DNA of 64,000 nucleotides from assembly GCA_900316415.1 (NCBI GenBank), contig ONCV01000014.1:1-64000 (forward strand), in the 5' to 3' direction. Source of the DNA: an uncultured Eubacteriales bacterium (lineage in GTDB: Bacteria; Bacillota; Clostridia; Christensenellales; Aristaeellaceae). This document shows, in pieces, positions 32,492-39,880 of this stretch. The notes under the pieces are model-generated. The model saw only the letters and a program-made list of their open reading frames with translations. It had not been told where the DNA came from and did no database searches. Each line of letters opens with the position of its first letter. Position 1 is the stretch's first letter. The position numbers and the translations under genes were made by a program.

Positions 32492-34480
32492 ATGGTTTAT
32501 TATGTGGATATCCGCGCGGAGCGGGATGGAGACGGCAGCCAGGCCAGGCCTTTCTGCCGGATCAATGACGCGGCCCAGGTGGCCCGTCCCGGGGATGAAG
32601 TCATCGTCGCTCCGGGGATTTATCGCGAGCATGTTGTCCCCCGCTATGCCGGCCGGGAGGATGCGCGGATCACCTATCGCAGCGCGGAGAAAGGCGCGGC
32701 CCGGATCACCGGCGCCGAGGAACTGAAGGGCTGGGTTCCGTTCCGGGGCAACGTGTGGACAGCCCGGGTCAGGAACACGCTGTTCGGTTCCCGGAATCCC
32801 TATACGGAGCTTGTGGGCGGCGACTGGTATTTTGCCCCCATGGTGCGGCATGCCGGCGCGGTTTTCTGCAACGACCTGATGATGTATGAAACGGAGACCC
32901 TGGAAGCCTGCGAAAAGGCGGAAGTGGACCCCTGCGCCTGGAATCCGGAGGAATCCACCTGGAAATGGTTCACCGAGCAGGACGGGGACGAAACCGTCCT
33001 CTATGCCAATTTCCATGGCCTGAATCCCAACGAACAGAATGTGGAAATCGCCGTGCGGCGGAATGTTTTCATGCCGACGGAGAACGGTATCGGATATATT
33101 ACCGTGTCCGGCTTCCTGATGGACAAGGCTGCCACCACGTGGGCTCCCCCCGCCTCCTATCAGGACGGTCTGATGGGCCCCCACTGGAGCCGCGGCTGGA
33201 TCATTGAGGACTGCGAGATCTGCAACAGCCGCTGCTGCGGCATCTCCCTGGGCAAGTACCGGGATCCGGAAAACGACATGTACTTCTTCCACCGCCATGT
33301 AAAGAGCCCGACCCAGATGGAGCGGGACGCGGTTTGCCGCGGTCAGTATCATGGATGGCTGAAGGAAAAGGTGGGCGGGCACATCGTGCGCCGCTGCCAT
33401 GTGCATCACTGCGGACAGACGGGCATCGTCGGCCGCATGGGGGCGGTCTTCTCCACCATTGAGGACTGCCATATCCACGACGTGAGTACCACCGGCCAGC
33501 TGGGCGGGGCGGAAACCGCCGGCATCAAGCTGCACGCGGCCATCGACGTGACGATCCGCAGGAATCATATTCATCACTGCGTCCAGGGCGTCTGGCTGGA
33601 CTGGGAGGCCCAGGGCGCCCGGGTAACCCGGAACCTGTTTCACGACAACATGCGCCCCGAAGGGGTCAAACAGGGGCAGGGCACCATGTTCTCCACCGAC
33701 GTCTTCATTGAGGTGGGTCACGGTCCGACGCTGATCGACAACAACGTGATGCTGTCGAAGGTATCCATCACGATCCCCAGCGAGGGCATTGCCGCGATCC
33801 ACAATCTGATGCTCGGCGGCTTCAGCCTGATCAATTCCGGCGTCGACAGCATTGTCAACGGCCAGCGCGAACCCCGCTATACGCCCTATCATATCCGTCA
33901 CCGGACGGAGGTCGCCGGCTTCATGACCATTCTGCATGGGGACGATCGGGTGTACAACAACATCATGATCCAGCACTATCCCATCGAGCACCCGGATTGG
34001 ACGCCGGAAGCGCATGAGCACGAGGTGGTCGGAACCGCTCCCTTCGATATCTTCCCCTCCTGGGAGGAATGGATTGAACATTTCCACCTGAATGATCCGA
34101 ATCCTGACATGCACGAGCTGGGGCAGTATCACTTCTCCCATCTCCCGGCCTGGGTCGGCGGAAACGCGTATTTCAACGGCGCCACGGTCGGAAAGCATGA
34201 GCATACGGGCTACGTCGCCGACGGAAAGGCGGAGATCAGCCTGGAGGAGAAGGACGGCCGCTGGATCCTGAAGACCAATGTCTATGAACTGCTGAAGGAT
34301 TTCCAGACAGGGATCATTACCACCGACACCCTGGGCCAGGCCTTTGAGCCGGAACAGCGCTTCGAAAATCCGGATGGAACCGGCATTGTATTCGATCAGG
34401 ATTATGCCGGAAAGCACCGGGGCGCCAGCGCCCTGCCGGGCCCCTTCGCGGAGGGCAAATCCGAAATCACCGTCTGGTAA
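32492..34480 (+). CDS. Parallel beta-helix glycosidase, GH120-like (putative beta-xylosidase)
   Basis: This 662-residue protein starts at MVYYVDIRAERDG and opens like other right-handed beta-helix enzymes (GSQARPFCRINDAAQVARPGDEVIVAPG). In GH120 beta-xylosidases, as I recall for Thermoanaerobacterium XylC, the nucleophile Asp sits in a WLDW segment and the acid/base Glu in an F-x-EV-x-HGP segment. Here they appear as Asp370 in GVWLDWEAQG and Glu407 in VFIEVGHGP. No signal peptide is present, so it should split imported xylo-oligosaccharides, complementing the secreted GH10 enzyme. The call rests on these two motifs and on size. Confidence 0.75.
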   Translation: MVYYVDIRAERDGDGSQARPFCRINDAAQVARPGDEVIVAPGIYREHVVPRYAGREDARITYRSAEKGAARITGAEELKGWVPFRGNVWTARVRNTLFGSRNPYTELVGGDWYFAPMVRHAGAVFCNDLMMYETETLEACEKAEVDPCAWNPEESTWKWFTEQDGDETVLYANFHGLNPNEQNVEIAVRRNVFMPTENGIGYITVSGFLMDKAATTWAPPASYQDGLMGPHWSRGWIIEDCEICNSRCCGISLGKYRDPENDMYFFHRHVKSPTQMERDAVCRGQYHGWLKEKVGGHIVRRCHVHHCGQTGIVGRMGAVFSTIEDCHIHDVSTTGQLGGAETAGIKLHAAIDVTIRRNHIHHCVQGVWLDWEAQGARVTRNLFHDNMRPEGVKQGQGTMFSTDVFIEVGHGPTLIDNNVMLSKVSITIPSEGIAAIHNLMLGGFSLINSGVDSIVNGQREPRYTPYHIRHRTEVAGFMTILHGDDRVYNNIMIQHYPIEHPDWTPEAHEHEVVGTAPFDIFPSWEEWIEHFHLNDPNPDMHELGQYHFSHLPAWVGGNAYFNGATVGKHEHTGYVADGKAEISLEEKDGRWILKTNVYELLKDFQTGIITTDTLGQAFEPEQRFENPDGTGIVFDQDYAGKHRGASALPGPFAEGKSEITVW

Positions 34481-34494
34481 GAGACAGTCATCCG

Positions 34495-34530
34495 GGAACC
34501 GGTTCCGAAATTCGGAACCGGTTCCTTTTC
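34495..34530 (+). terminator. Terminator made of two palindromes
   Basis: GGAACCGGTTCC occurs twice (34495-34506, 34514-34525) around GAAATTC, so the whole forms a 12-bp stem, followed by TTTTCTG. Each half is also a palindrome by itself. Confidence 0.8.
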
Positions 34531-34592
34531 TGTCCGGGACAGAAAAAAAGGGGCTGTCTCAAATGAACTGCTGCGTCAGGCCGCCTTTTTCT

Positions 34593-34757
34593 TCAATCAG
34601 CATCACCCTGCTCTATGAATCGATGTAGGCGGAATCCTTTCGATTTTTGATATAGATAGTCGGCGTAGTCCACTAGCTCCTCTCGCCCTTCATTGTCTAA
34701 CCCATTAAATACAGCCAACAGTTCCTGCTGCATTCGTTCGGTTTTCGTTTGTTCCAT
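34593..34757 (-). CDS. Small ORF resembling the C terminus of an XRE-type regulator
   Basis: This 54-residue minus-strand frame begins MEQTKTERMQQELLAVFNGL and continues DNEGREELVDYADYLYQKSK. The run of LLAVFNGLDNEGREELVDYADYL is like the tail often seen after the helix-turn-helix of short clostridial regulators (a LF-x-L-x-x-EG-x-EE pattern). There is no clear ribosome site, and the DNA-binding part is missing, so it may be a truncated remnant. The codon use is AT-rich compared with its neighbours, which suggests foreign origin. Confidence 0.4.
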   Translation of the reverse strand: MEQTKTERMQQELLAVFNGLDNEGREELVDYADYLYQKSKGFRLHRFIEQGDAD

Positions 34758-34918
34758 TTGGGATCGCGCGCTCTTTTTGTTTTCTCATCGAACAAATCCG
34801 TCAGCATAAAACGCCCGGGACAGACCTTCCGGTTCTGCCTCATGGAGCGCACGTTTTTCTCCATCCCGAAATGGATTCCGGATGAATGCAGAAAGCATCC
34901 CTTTTCCCGCTTTCTTTC

Positions 34919-34927
34919 TGCTATACT
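34919..34927 (+). promoter_or_regulatory. Extended -10 promoter, candidate for kinase 1
   Basis: TGCTATACT is an extended -10 box (TGnTATAnT type) 160 bases before the kinase start. I see no convincing -35 element. Confidence 0.4.
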
Positions 34928-35089
34928 GCTGTCGGTGAAAAAAATATCCTGAAAACAGAATCTATTAAATCATTCCTCGGAGTAAACAATTCCCGTTGAG
35001 CGAACACCGCTGTGAAAGCAGCTTTTTCTGCTCAGCTGGCCGCGGACAGTTGATATCAGTGGGGACTTCTGTTTCCCGGAAAGGAACCT

Positions 35090-38000
35090 ATGAACAAAAA
35101 CGGAAAATCCTTCTGGAGATTCTGGAGCAAATCCGTTCATGTGGAACAGACTGTTCCGGAAAACAAAAAAAGCATTTCTCCGGCAGACCGCACAGTTCCG
35201 GAATCCGGCAGCGCTGCTCCCAGGTCTAATCAGACGATGCCGGACATGGAGGAAAGGGTTCAGGATTCCGGCCGGAAGGTTTCCCGCAGTTCCGGAAACG
35301 AAACCGTTCCCGAGTCTTTCGCCCGGCTCCCCGTGTCCCGGGAAGCCCCGGATCTTCCGTCTGCTTCGCTCCGTTTTGAAAAAGGATCGCTGCTGATGGG
35401 ATCCTACCGGATCGAAAGCGATCCGATCAAAGGCGGTATGGGCAGCGTCTGGCGGGTCCGGCATACCGGATGGGCGGTTGACCTGGCCATGAAACGTCCC
35501 CTGCCGGAGATGTTCGCCAATGAATCCTCCAAGGCTGGATTCATTGGCGAATGCAGGAGCTGGATCAATCTGGGACTCCATCCCAACATCGTCTCCTGCT
35601 ATTATGTTCGTGAAATCGGCGGCGTTCCGACCATCTTCTCCGAATGGATGGAGAACGGCAGCCTGGAAAACCGCATCATGGACGGAACACTCTATCAGGA
35701 ATCCGAGCCACAGCTGCAGCGGAGACTGCTGGATATCGCCATTCAGTATGCCCGGGGCCTGCATTATGCCCATGAAGCGGGATTGATTCATCAGGATGTC
35801 AAACCTGACAACCTTCTTCTGACAAAGGACTGGCATGCAAAGGCCGCAGACTTCGGACTGGCGAAAGCCCGTGCGCAGCTCACGGTTCTGGAAGGGGCGC
35901 AGACACTGGAAGATGCAGGCACAACCATCCTTACACCCGCCGGCGGGTATACGCCCGCATACTGCTCCATGGAGCAGATGGACGGGAAGCAGCTGACCCG
36001 AAGGACGGATATATACAGCTGGGCTGTTTCCGTGCTGGAGATGTACTACGGTTCCCGTCCGTGGTCGGCGGGACCCGCTGCCGGCCTGAGCTGCACGGAA
36101 TATTTTGATCAGTGCAGGGTTGCGCCGTCCGCGTCCCTGCGGAAGCTGCTGTCCTGGTGTCTGGCCATGAAGCCGGAGGATCGGCCCCATGATTTTGCGG
36201 CGGTCGGAGACGAACTGCTGAGGATCTGGCGGGAATCCTTCGGGGAAGACTACTTCCGTCCAGAGCCGACAGCCGCCGCTGATACTCCTGACTCCCTGAA
36301 CAATCAGGCTCTGAGCTATCTTGATCTTGGAATGTGCGAAAGAGCGGAAGCGCTGTGGGAGCAGGCGCTTGCCGCGGATCCGGCGCATCTTGACTCCATC
36401 TATAATCAGGGGCTCCTGCTCTGGCGGAACGCCCGGATCACGGATCTGGATCTTCTCGATCGGCTGAATGCTGCGAATGACCGTCTCCGCGCTTCGGAAC
36501 TGGCTGAACGGATCAGGATGGAGCAGGATGCTTCCCTCCCGGAACCCTTCGGCTCTGCTCAATGCTCTGATGACGCACAGATCTGTTTCAGCGCGGACGC
36601 AGGCAGGGTGATTCTTTCGGGAGCGGACGGCGGGGACTTCCGGGTTCTGAACGCGGAGACGGGCGAAACGGCAGGCTGCGTGAAAACCGGCGGCGCCGAA
36701 ACCGGGCTGGCTGTTCTGTCCGGAAGCGATCCTGATATCTTCTGGTCTTCCGGAGCGGACGCGCTGGTTCGCTACAGCCTTCGGGAGCAGGAACCGACGG
36801 ATTTCTTCGCCAATGATTCAGACCGGCAGCGTTACTTCTCCTTTGCCCTGGATCAGCGGGAACGCAAAGCGGTTGTGCTTCTCCGGGAGCGGCGGAAGAT
36901 CGGGGAATGGGAGGTTCCGAAAGCGGAGCTCTGGGATCTGGCAGGAGACCGAAGGCTGTGGTCCGTCTCCTGCAGCCTGGGCGGCAGGGTCTTTATGTCC
37001 TCGGACGGCAGGCGTTTCGCCGCATTTTCCTCTGACCAGTTTAAACCCTCCATAGAGGTATGGGATGCTGCCCGGCACCAGACCCTGGTCTCTCTGCCGG
37101 GACACACAGGCCGTATTCTGGATCTGGCCGTGGATCAGAATTTTGAATTCGCCTGCACTGTAAGCCTGGACGGCACCATACGCAGATGGAATCTGATCAC
37201 CGAAACGCTTTCCCGCCAATATGATCTGGGACCTATGAGCGGATCGGAGCAGCTGTATCTGCTTCCTGATGGAAGCCTGATGATTCTGAACTGCGGAGAA
37301 CATCATCTGATTCGCTTTCTGAATCCCGGGACCGGGCGTTTCTTTTCCACCGTCGGAACCGGGACAATGCCGCTTCAGATCTGTGCCGCGGTTCATCCCC
37401 GGAACGGAACCGTGCTGGTCACCTGTGCCGATCACCGGATTTATCGGTTCCGTCTCCCGCATCCCACCCGCCGCGCGGAAGCGTCCCTGAGCAGCATCGG
37501 AAACACAGAAGCCCTCCTGGCCCGTGAAAAAGCATTCCGGCAGTATCTGGAAGAAGCCGGAAAGGCGCTGCACTCCAACGCTCCGGGGGAAGCTGCCGCC
37601 TGTCTCCGAAAGGCCCGGTCTCAGATCGGCTTTGAAGCGCATCCGGACGCGCTGGCACTCGCCAGGGAACTCGGTGCTTACTGTCGGATTGACCGGCTGC
37701 AGGGTGTCCTGAAAACAGGCGTGATGAAGGGGCACGAATCCGCTCCCCGCGCGCTGGCAATCCATCCAAATGGCCGCTATGCCGTTTCCTCCTGCGGGTT
37801 TCGAAACGACCGGCAGGTGCTTCTCTGGGATCTGGAGGAAAGCATCTGGGTCTGGCTGGTCGCCAGTCCGATCCGCAGCGGCGCGCTCGCCTTTTCACCG
37901 GACGGCGGCCGGATTCTGGTCCACACCTCGGACGACATCTCTTCCTATACATTCGTGGATCGGCCGGGGCTCAACCCGGACGGCAAAAAGCTCCGTCCGT

Positions 38001-38620
38001 ATGCGCGTCCGGAGGAAAGCTGGAAAGTCGGCACAGCCATGGTCCGCACCCTGCTTCCGACTCCCGACGGGAAGCATTTTCTGGCCGGGTTCGGCGGAAG
38101 CTTCTCTATTTTCCGCATTGGCAGTTCAAAACCGATTCTGACCAGAGAGGTGGAAAACCTGCATTCCCTTCTGCTGTCAACCGACGGACAGACAATTCTG
38201 GCCGGGTGCTCTGACGGAAAACTCCGTCGTTACCGTTTCCCGGACGTGCATGAGCTTCCCCCGTACCATGTGAAGTCAGAAGCGCTGCGTCTCAGCCCGA
38301 ACGGACATCTGATTGCGGCCGCGAACGGCAAAGAATACAGCATTCTGGATGCCGAAACAGGAAAGATTCAGTCTGTTTTTTCCGGGGCTGACGCACAGAC
38401 CCCCTTCTGCTTTTCCCACGACTCCCGTTTCCTGTGGCGGATCGGAGAAGGCGGAGATATTCTGCTGTGCAGTCTGGAGGACGTAAGCACGGTCAGCCGC
38501 ATTCCCGGTCCATCCGGAAAAATCACCGCCCTGGCGGCGGATCCCGGCGGAATCCGGCTGCTGGCCGGCTGCAGCGATCATCGGATTCTGAATCTGGAAC
38601 TGGACTGGGATTACCGCTGA
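35090..38620 (+). CDS. Giant Ser/Thr protein kinase 1 with TPR-like and beta-propeller tail
   Basis: This protein has 1176 residues. The tail 1-95 is disordered and carries four Thr-x-Pro-Asp/Glu motifs (Thr21, 35, 49, 72). The kinase domain is about 103-390: glycine loop GGMGSVW, Lys135 in LAMKRP, catalytic loop HQDVKPDN (234-241, Gln for the usual Arg) and DFG at 254-256. A TPR-like helical stretch follows (about 395-450). The remainder contains repeated WD-like strands (for example LWDLAGDRRLW, VWDAARHQTL, LAFSPDGGRILV) in two blocks, about 490-835 and 900-1176, that suggest beta-propellers. There are no membrane segments. It is paralogous to the kinase encoded at 43375-46974 and faces it. 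Confidence 0.9.
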   Translation: MNKNGKSFWRFWSKSVHVEQTVPENKKSISPADRTVPESGSAAPRSNQTMPDMEERVQDSGRKVSRSSGNETVPESFARLPVSREAPDLPSASLRFEKGSLLMGSYRIESDPIKGGMGSVWRVRHTGWAVDLAMKRPLPEMFANESSKAGFIGECRSWINLGLHPNIVSCYYVREIGGVPTIFSEWMENGSLENRIMDGTLYQESEPQLQRRLLDIAIQYARGLHYAHEAGLIHQDVKPDNLLLTKDWHAKAADFGLAKARAQLTVLEGAQTLEDAGTTILTPAGGYTPAYCSMEQMDGKQLTRRTDIYSWAVSVLEMYYGSRPWSAGPAAGLSCTEYFDQCRVAPSASLRKLLSWCLAMKPEDRPHDFAAVGDELLRIWRESFGEDYFRPEPTAAADTPDSLNNQALSYLDLGMCERAEALWEQALAADPAHLDSIYNQGLLLWRNARITDLDLLDRLNAANDRLRASELAERIRMEQDASLPEPFGSAQCSDDAQICFSADAGRVILSGADGGDFRVLNAETGETAGCVKTGGAETGLAVLSGSDPDIFWSSGADALVRYSLREQEPTDFFANDSDRQRYFSFALDQRERKAVVLLRERRKIGEWEVPKAELWDLAGDRRLWSVSCSLGGRVFMSSDGRRFAAFSSDQFKPSIEVWDAARHQTLVSLPGHTGRILDLAVDQNFEFACTVSLDGTIRRWNLITETLSRQYDLGPMSGSEQLYLLPDGSLMILNCGEHHLIRFLNPGTGRFFSTVGTGTMPLQICAAVHPRNGTVLVTCADHRIYRFRLPHPTRRAEASLSSIGNTEALLAREKAFRQYLEEAGKALHSNAPGEAAACLRKARSQIGFEAHPDALALARELGAYCRIDRLQGVLKTGVMKGHESAPRALAIHPNGRYAVSSCGFRNDRQVLLWDLEESIWVWLVASPIRSGALAFSPDGGRILVHTSDDISSYTFVDRPGLNPDGKKLRPYARPEESWKVGTAMVRTLLPTPDGKHFLAGFGGSFSIFRIGSSKPILTREVENLHSLLLSTDGQTILAGCSDGKLRRYRFPDVHELPPYHVKSEALRLSPNGHLIAAANGKEYSILDAETGKIQSVFSGADAQTPFCFSHDSRFLWRIGEGGDILLCSLEDVSTVSRIPGPSGKITALAADPGGIRLLAGCSDHRILNLELDWDYR

Positions 38621-38705
38621 ACTCGCCGAGGGAACATCCAGCACTTTCACACCGGTTCAGTCCGGCATTCATACGTTCAAAGCAAAAAAGAAGGAGGAAA
38701 CACGC

Positions 38706-39305
38706 ATGGCCAAACTGTTCAACAAAAAGAAGGAACCCGAAAAGAAAAAGAATTCCGGAGGGATCCGCTTTCTGACAGAGGAAGAGTCCCGGAAGGCGGA
38801 TCGGATGAAGACAGACCTGACCAGGGAGGGGCTTCGCGACCTGCTCCGGGCCATGGGCAAAAGCGAAAAGGAAGTCATGGAAGCAGTTCCGGATCCCCTG
38901 CCGGAGGCAGAACAGCAGAAGAAGCTGCTTGAGCTGCGCAAACTTTTTTCATCCCATGACTACCGGAAAGTCATCGAAGTATTTGAGCCGGTCGCGGTGG
39001 ACGGGCTGCTTTCGGGGGAAATTGATCACGAATGCCGGTTTGCGCTCGGCTTTTCCGGCCTGATGCTGAAGGACAAAGACATCATCAACCGTTACGGTCC
39101 GTCCACGATCTCCTATTTCATGGTCAAAATCGATACCCTCGGAGATGTCGGCAAAACGCTCGGAACCATGCAGTATCTGATCAATCTCGGAGAACAGGAA
39201 GTCCCCGGATGTATGCAGGATATCTGCCGAAGGCTGTATCCTCCGCTCGTCAACATGCTGGGCGAAGATCATGAGTTTACCCGGGAAGTCAAAGGGTATA
39301 TGTAA
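38706..39305 (+). CDS. Hypothetical protein of the kinase cluster
   Basis: This 199-residue protein starts at MAKLFNKKKEPEKKK, 6 bases after AGGAGG. The N terminus is strongly basic, then a helical acidic stretch (GLRDLLRAMGKSEKEVMEAV) and a compact C-terminal half with two Cys (CRFALGFSGLMLKDKD; CMQDICRRLYPP). No transmembrane segment or known motif was found. It follows kinase 1 by 85 bp and is probably in its transcript, so it may be a substrate or adaptor. The basic start could bind membranes or acidic partners. Confidence 0.75.
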   Translation: MAKLFNKKKEPEKKKNSGGIRFLTEEESRKADRMKTDLTREGLRDLLRAMGKSEKEVMEAVPDPLPEAEQQKKLLELRKLFSSHDYRKVIEVFEPVAVDGLLSGEIDHECRFALGFSGLMLKDKDIINRYGPSTISYFMVKIDTLGDVGKTLGTMQYLINLGEQEVPGCMQDICRRLYPPLVNMLGEDHEFTREVKGYM

Positions 39306-39407
39306 TTTTCCGGATTTGTTTTCTTCCATCCACTTTTCTCTCGAAAAACACTCTCCGGACAGCCTGTCTTTCCGGGAATCATACAGAGACATATCTTTTC
39401 AGAAAAG

Positions 39408-39446
39408 GCGCCCGCAGCCGGATCCCAAAGATCCGGCTGCGGGCGC
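39408..39446. terminator. Strong terminator between the convergent halves of the kinase cluster
   Basis: GCGCCCGCAGCCGGATC and its exact complement form a 17-bp perfect stem with the loop CCAAA. On the minus strand it is followed by CTTTTCTG. It stops the long minus-strand operon and probably also the kinase 1 transcript. Confidence 0.9.
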
Positions 39447-39495
39447 ATATGCAGGTGCTCCGTCCTGTGCTTTCCGCAGCCCAGTGGCCGGCTTG

Positions 39496-39816
39496 CTACA
39501 GCTTGGCTTTCAGCTTATCAAGCGCCATCGCCATAGCCACGGTGGCAACCTTCTTCTGGTTCAGCATGGAGGAACGGTCCGGATCCTCGCTGCCGGCCAG
39601 AGATGCCAGAGAAGCCACCAGGCAGGCGGCGGTTGTCGCCAGCTCGCTCCGCGTCATCTTCCCCTTCCGGAGTCCCTTCAGCGCACCGTTCAGCTCCTTT
39701 TTCATGGTGCCCCTGGTGTCCAGCATCTGAGCGACCTCCAGCGCGGCCTGTGCCGCGGCTCTCTCCGCCGAATTCAGATTGCTGACGTCATACGGTCTTC
39801 TGGTAAACAGTCCCAT
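39496..39816 (-). CDS. Small helical protein, last gene of the minus-strand cluster
   Basis: This 106-residue protein starts at MGLFTRRPYDVSN behind AAGGAGG. It is all-helical and Ala-rich (NSAERAAAQAALEVAQMLDT; ELATTAACLVASLASLAGSE), has one Cys and no signal peptide. I do not recognise the family. It lies 64 bp downstream of the Clp-FtsH fusion gene and before the shared terminator, so it should be made with the protease. A small adaptor or chaperone cofactor is one possibility. Confidence 0.7.
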   Translation of the reverse strand: MGLFTRRPYDVSNLNSAERAAAQAALEVAQMLDTRGTMKKELNGALKGLRKGKMTRSELATTAACLVASLASLAGSEDPDRSSMLNQKKVATVAMAMALDKLKAKL

Positions 39817-39880
39817 TGCTTCTTCCTCCTTGTATTATGGTCGCGTCTCCGCGCCGGTTTCTCTTTCCGCCCGTCCCGGT

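Larger units (their letters stand above)
34531..35089. other. AT-richer intergenic region before the kinase cluster
   Basis: Apart from the small minus-strand frame at 34593-34757 and an extended -10 box near 34922, I see no gene. The base composition is richer in A and T than the flanks, which suits imported or remnant DNA. Confidence 0.5.

Noticed and set aside
34919..35089. Riboswitch or long structured leader before kinase 1
   Set aside because: No class-specific motif was seen; only an extended -10 box is present.
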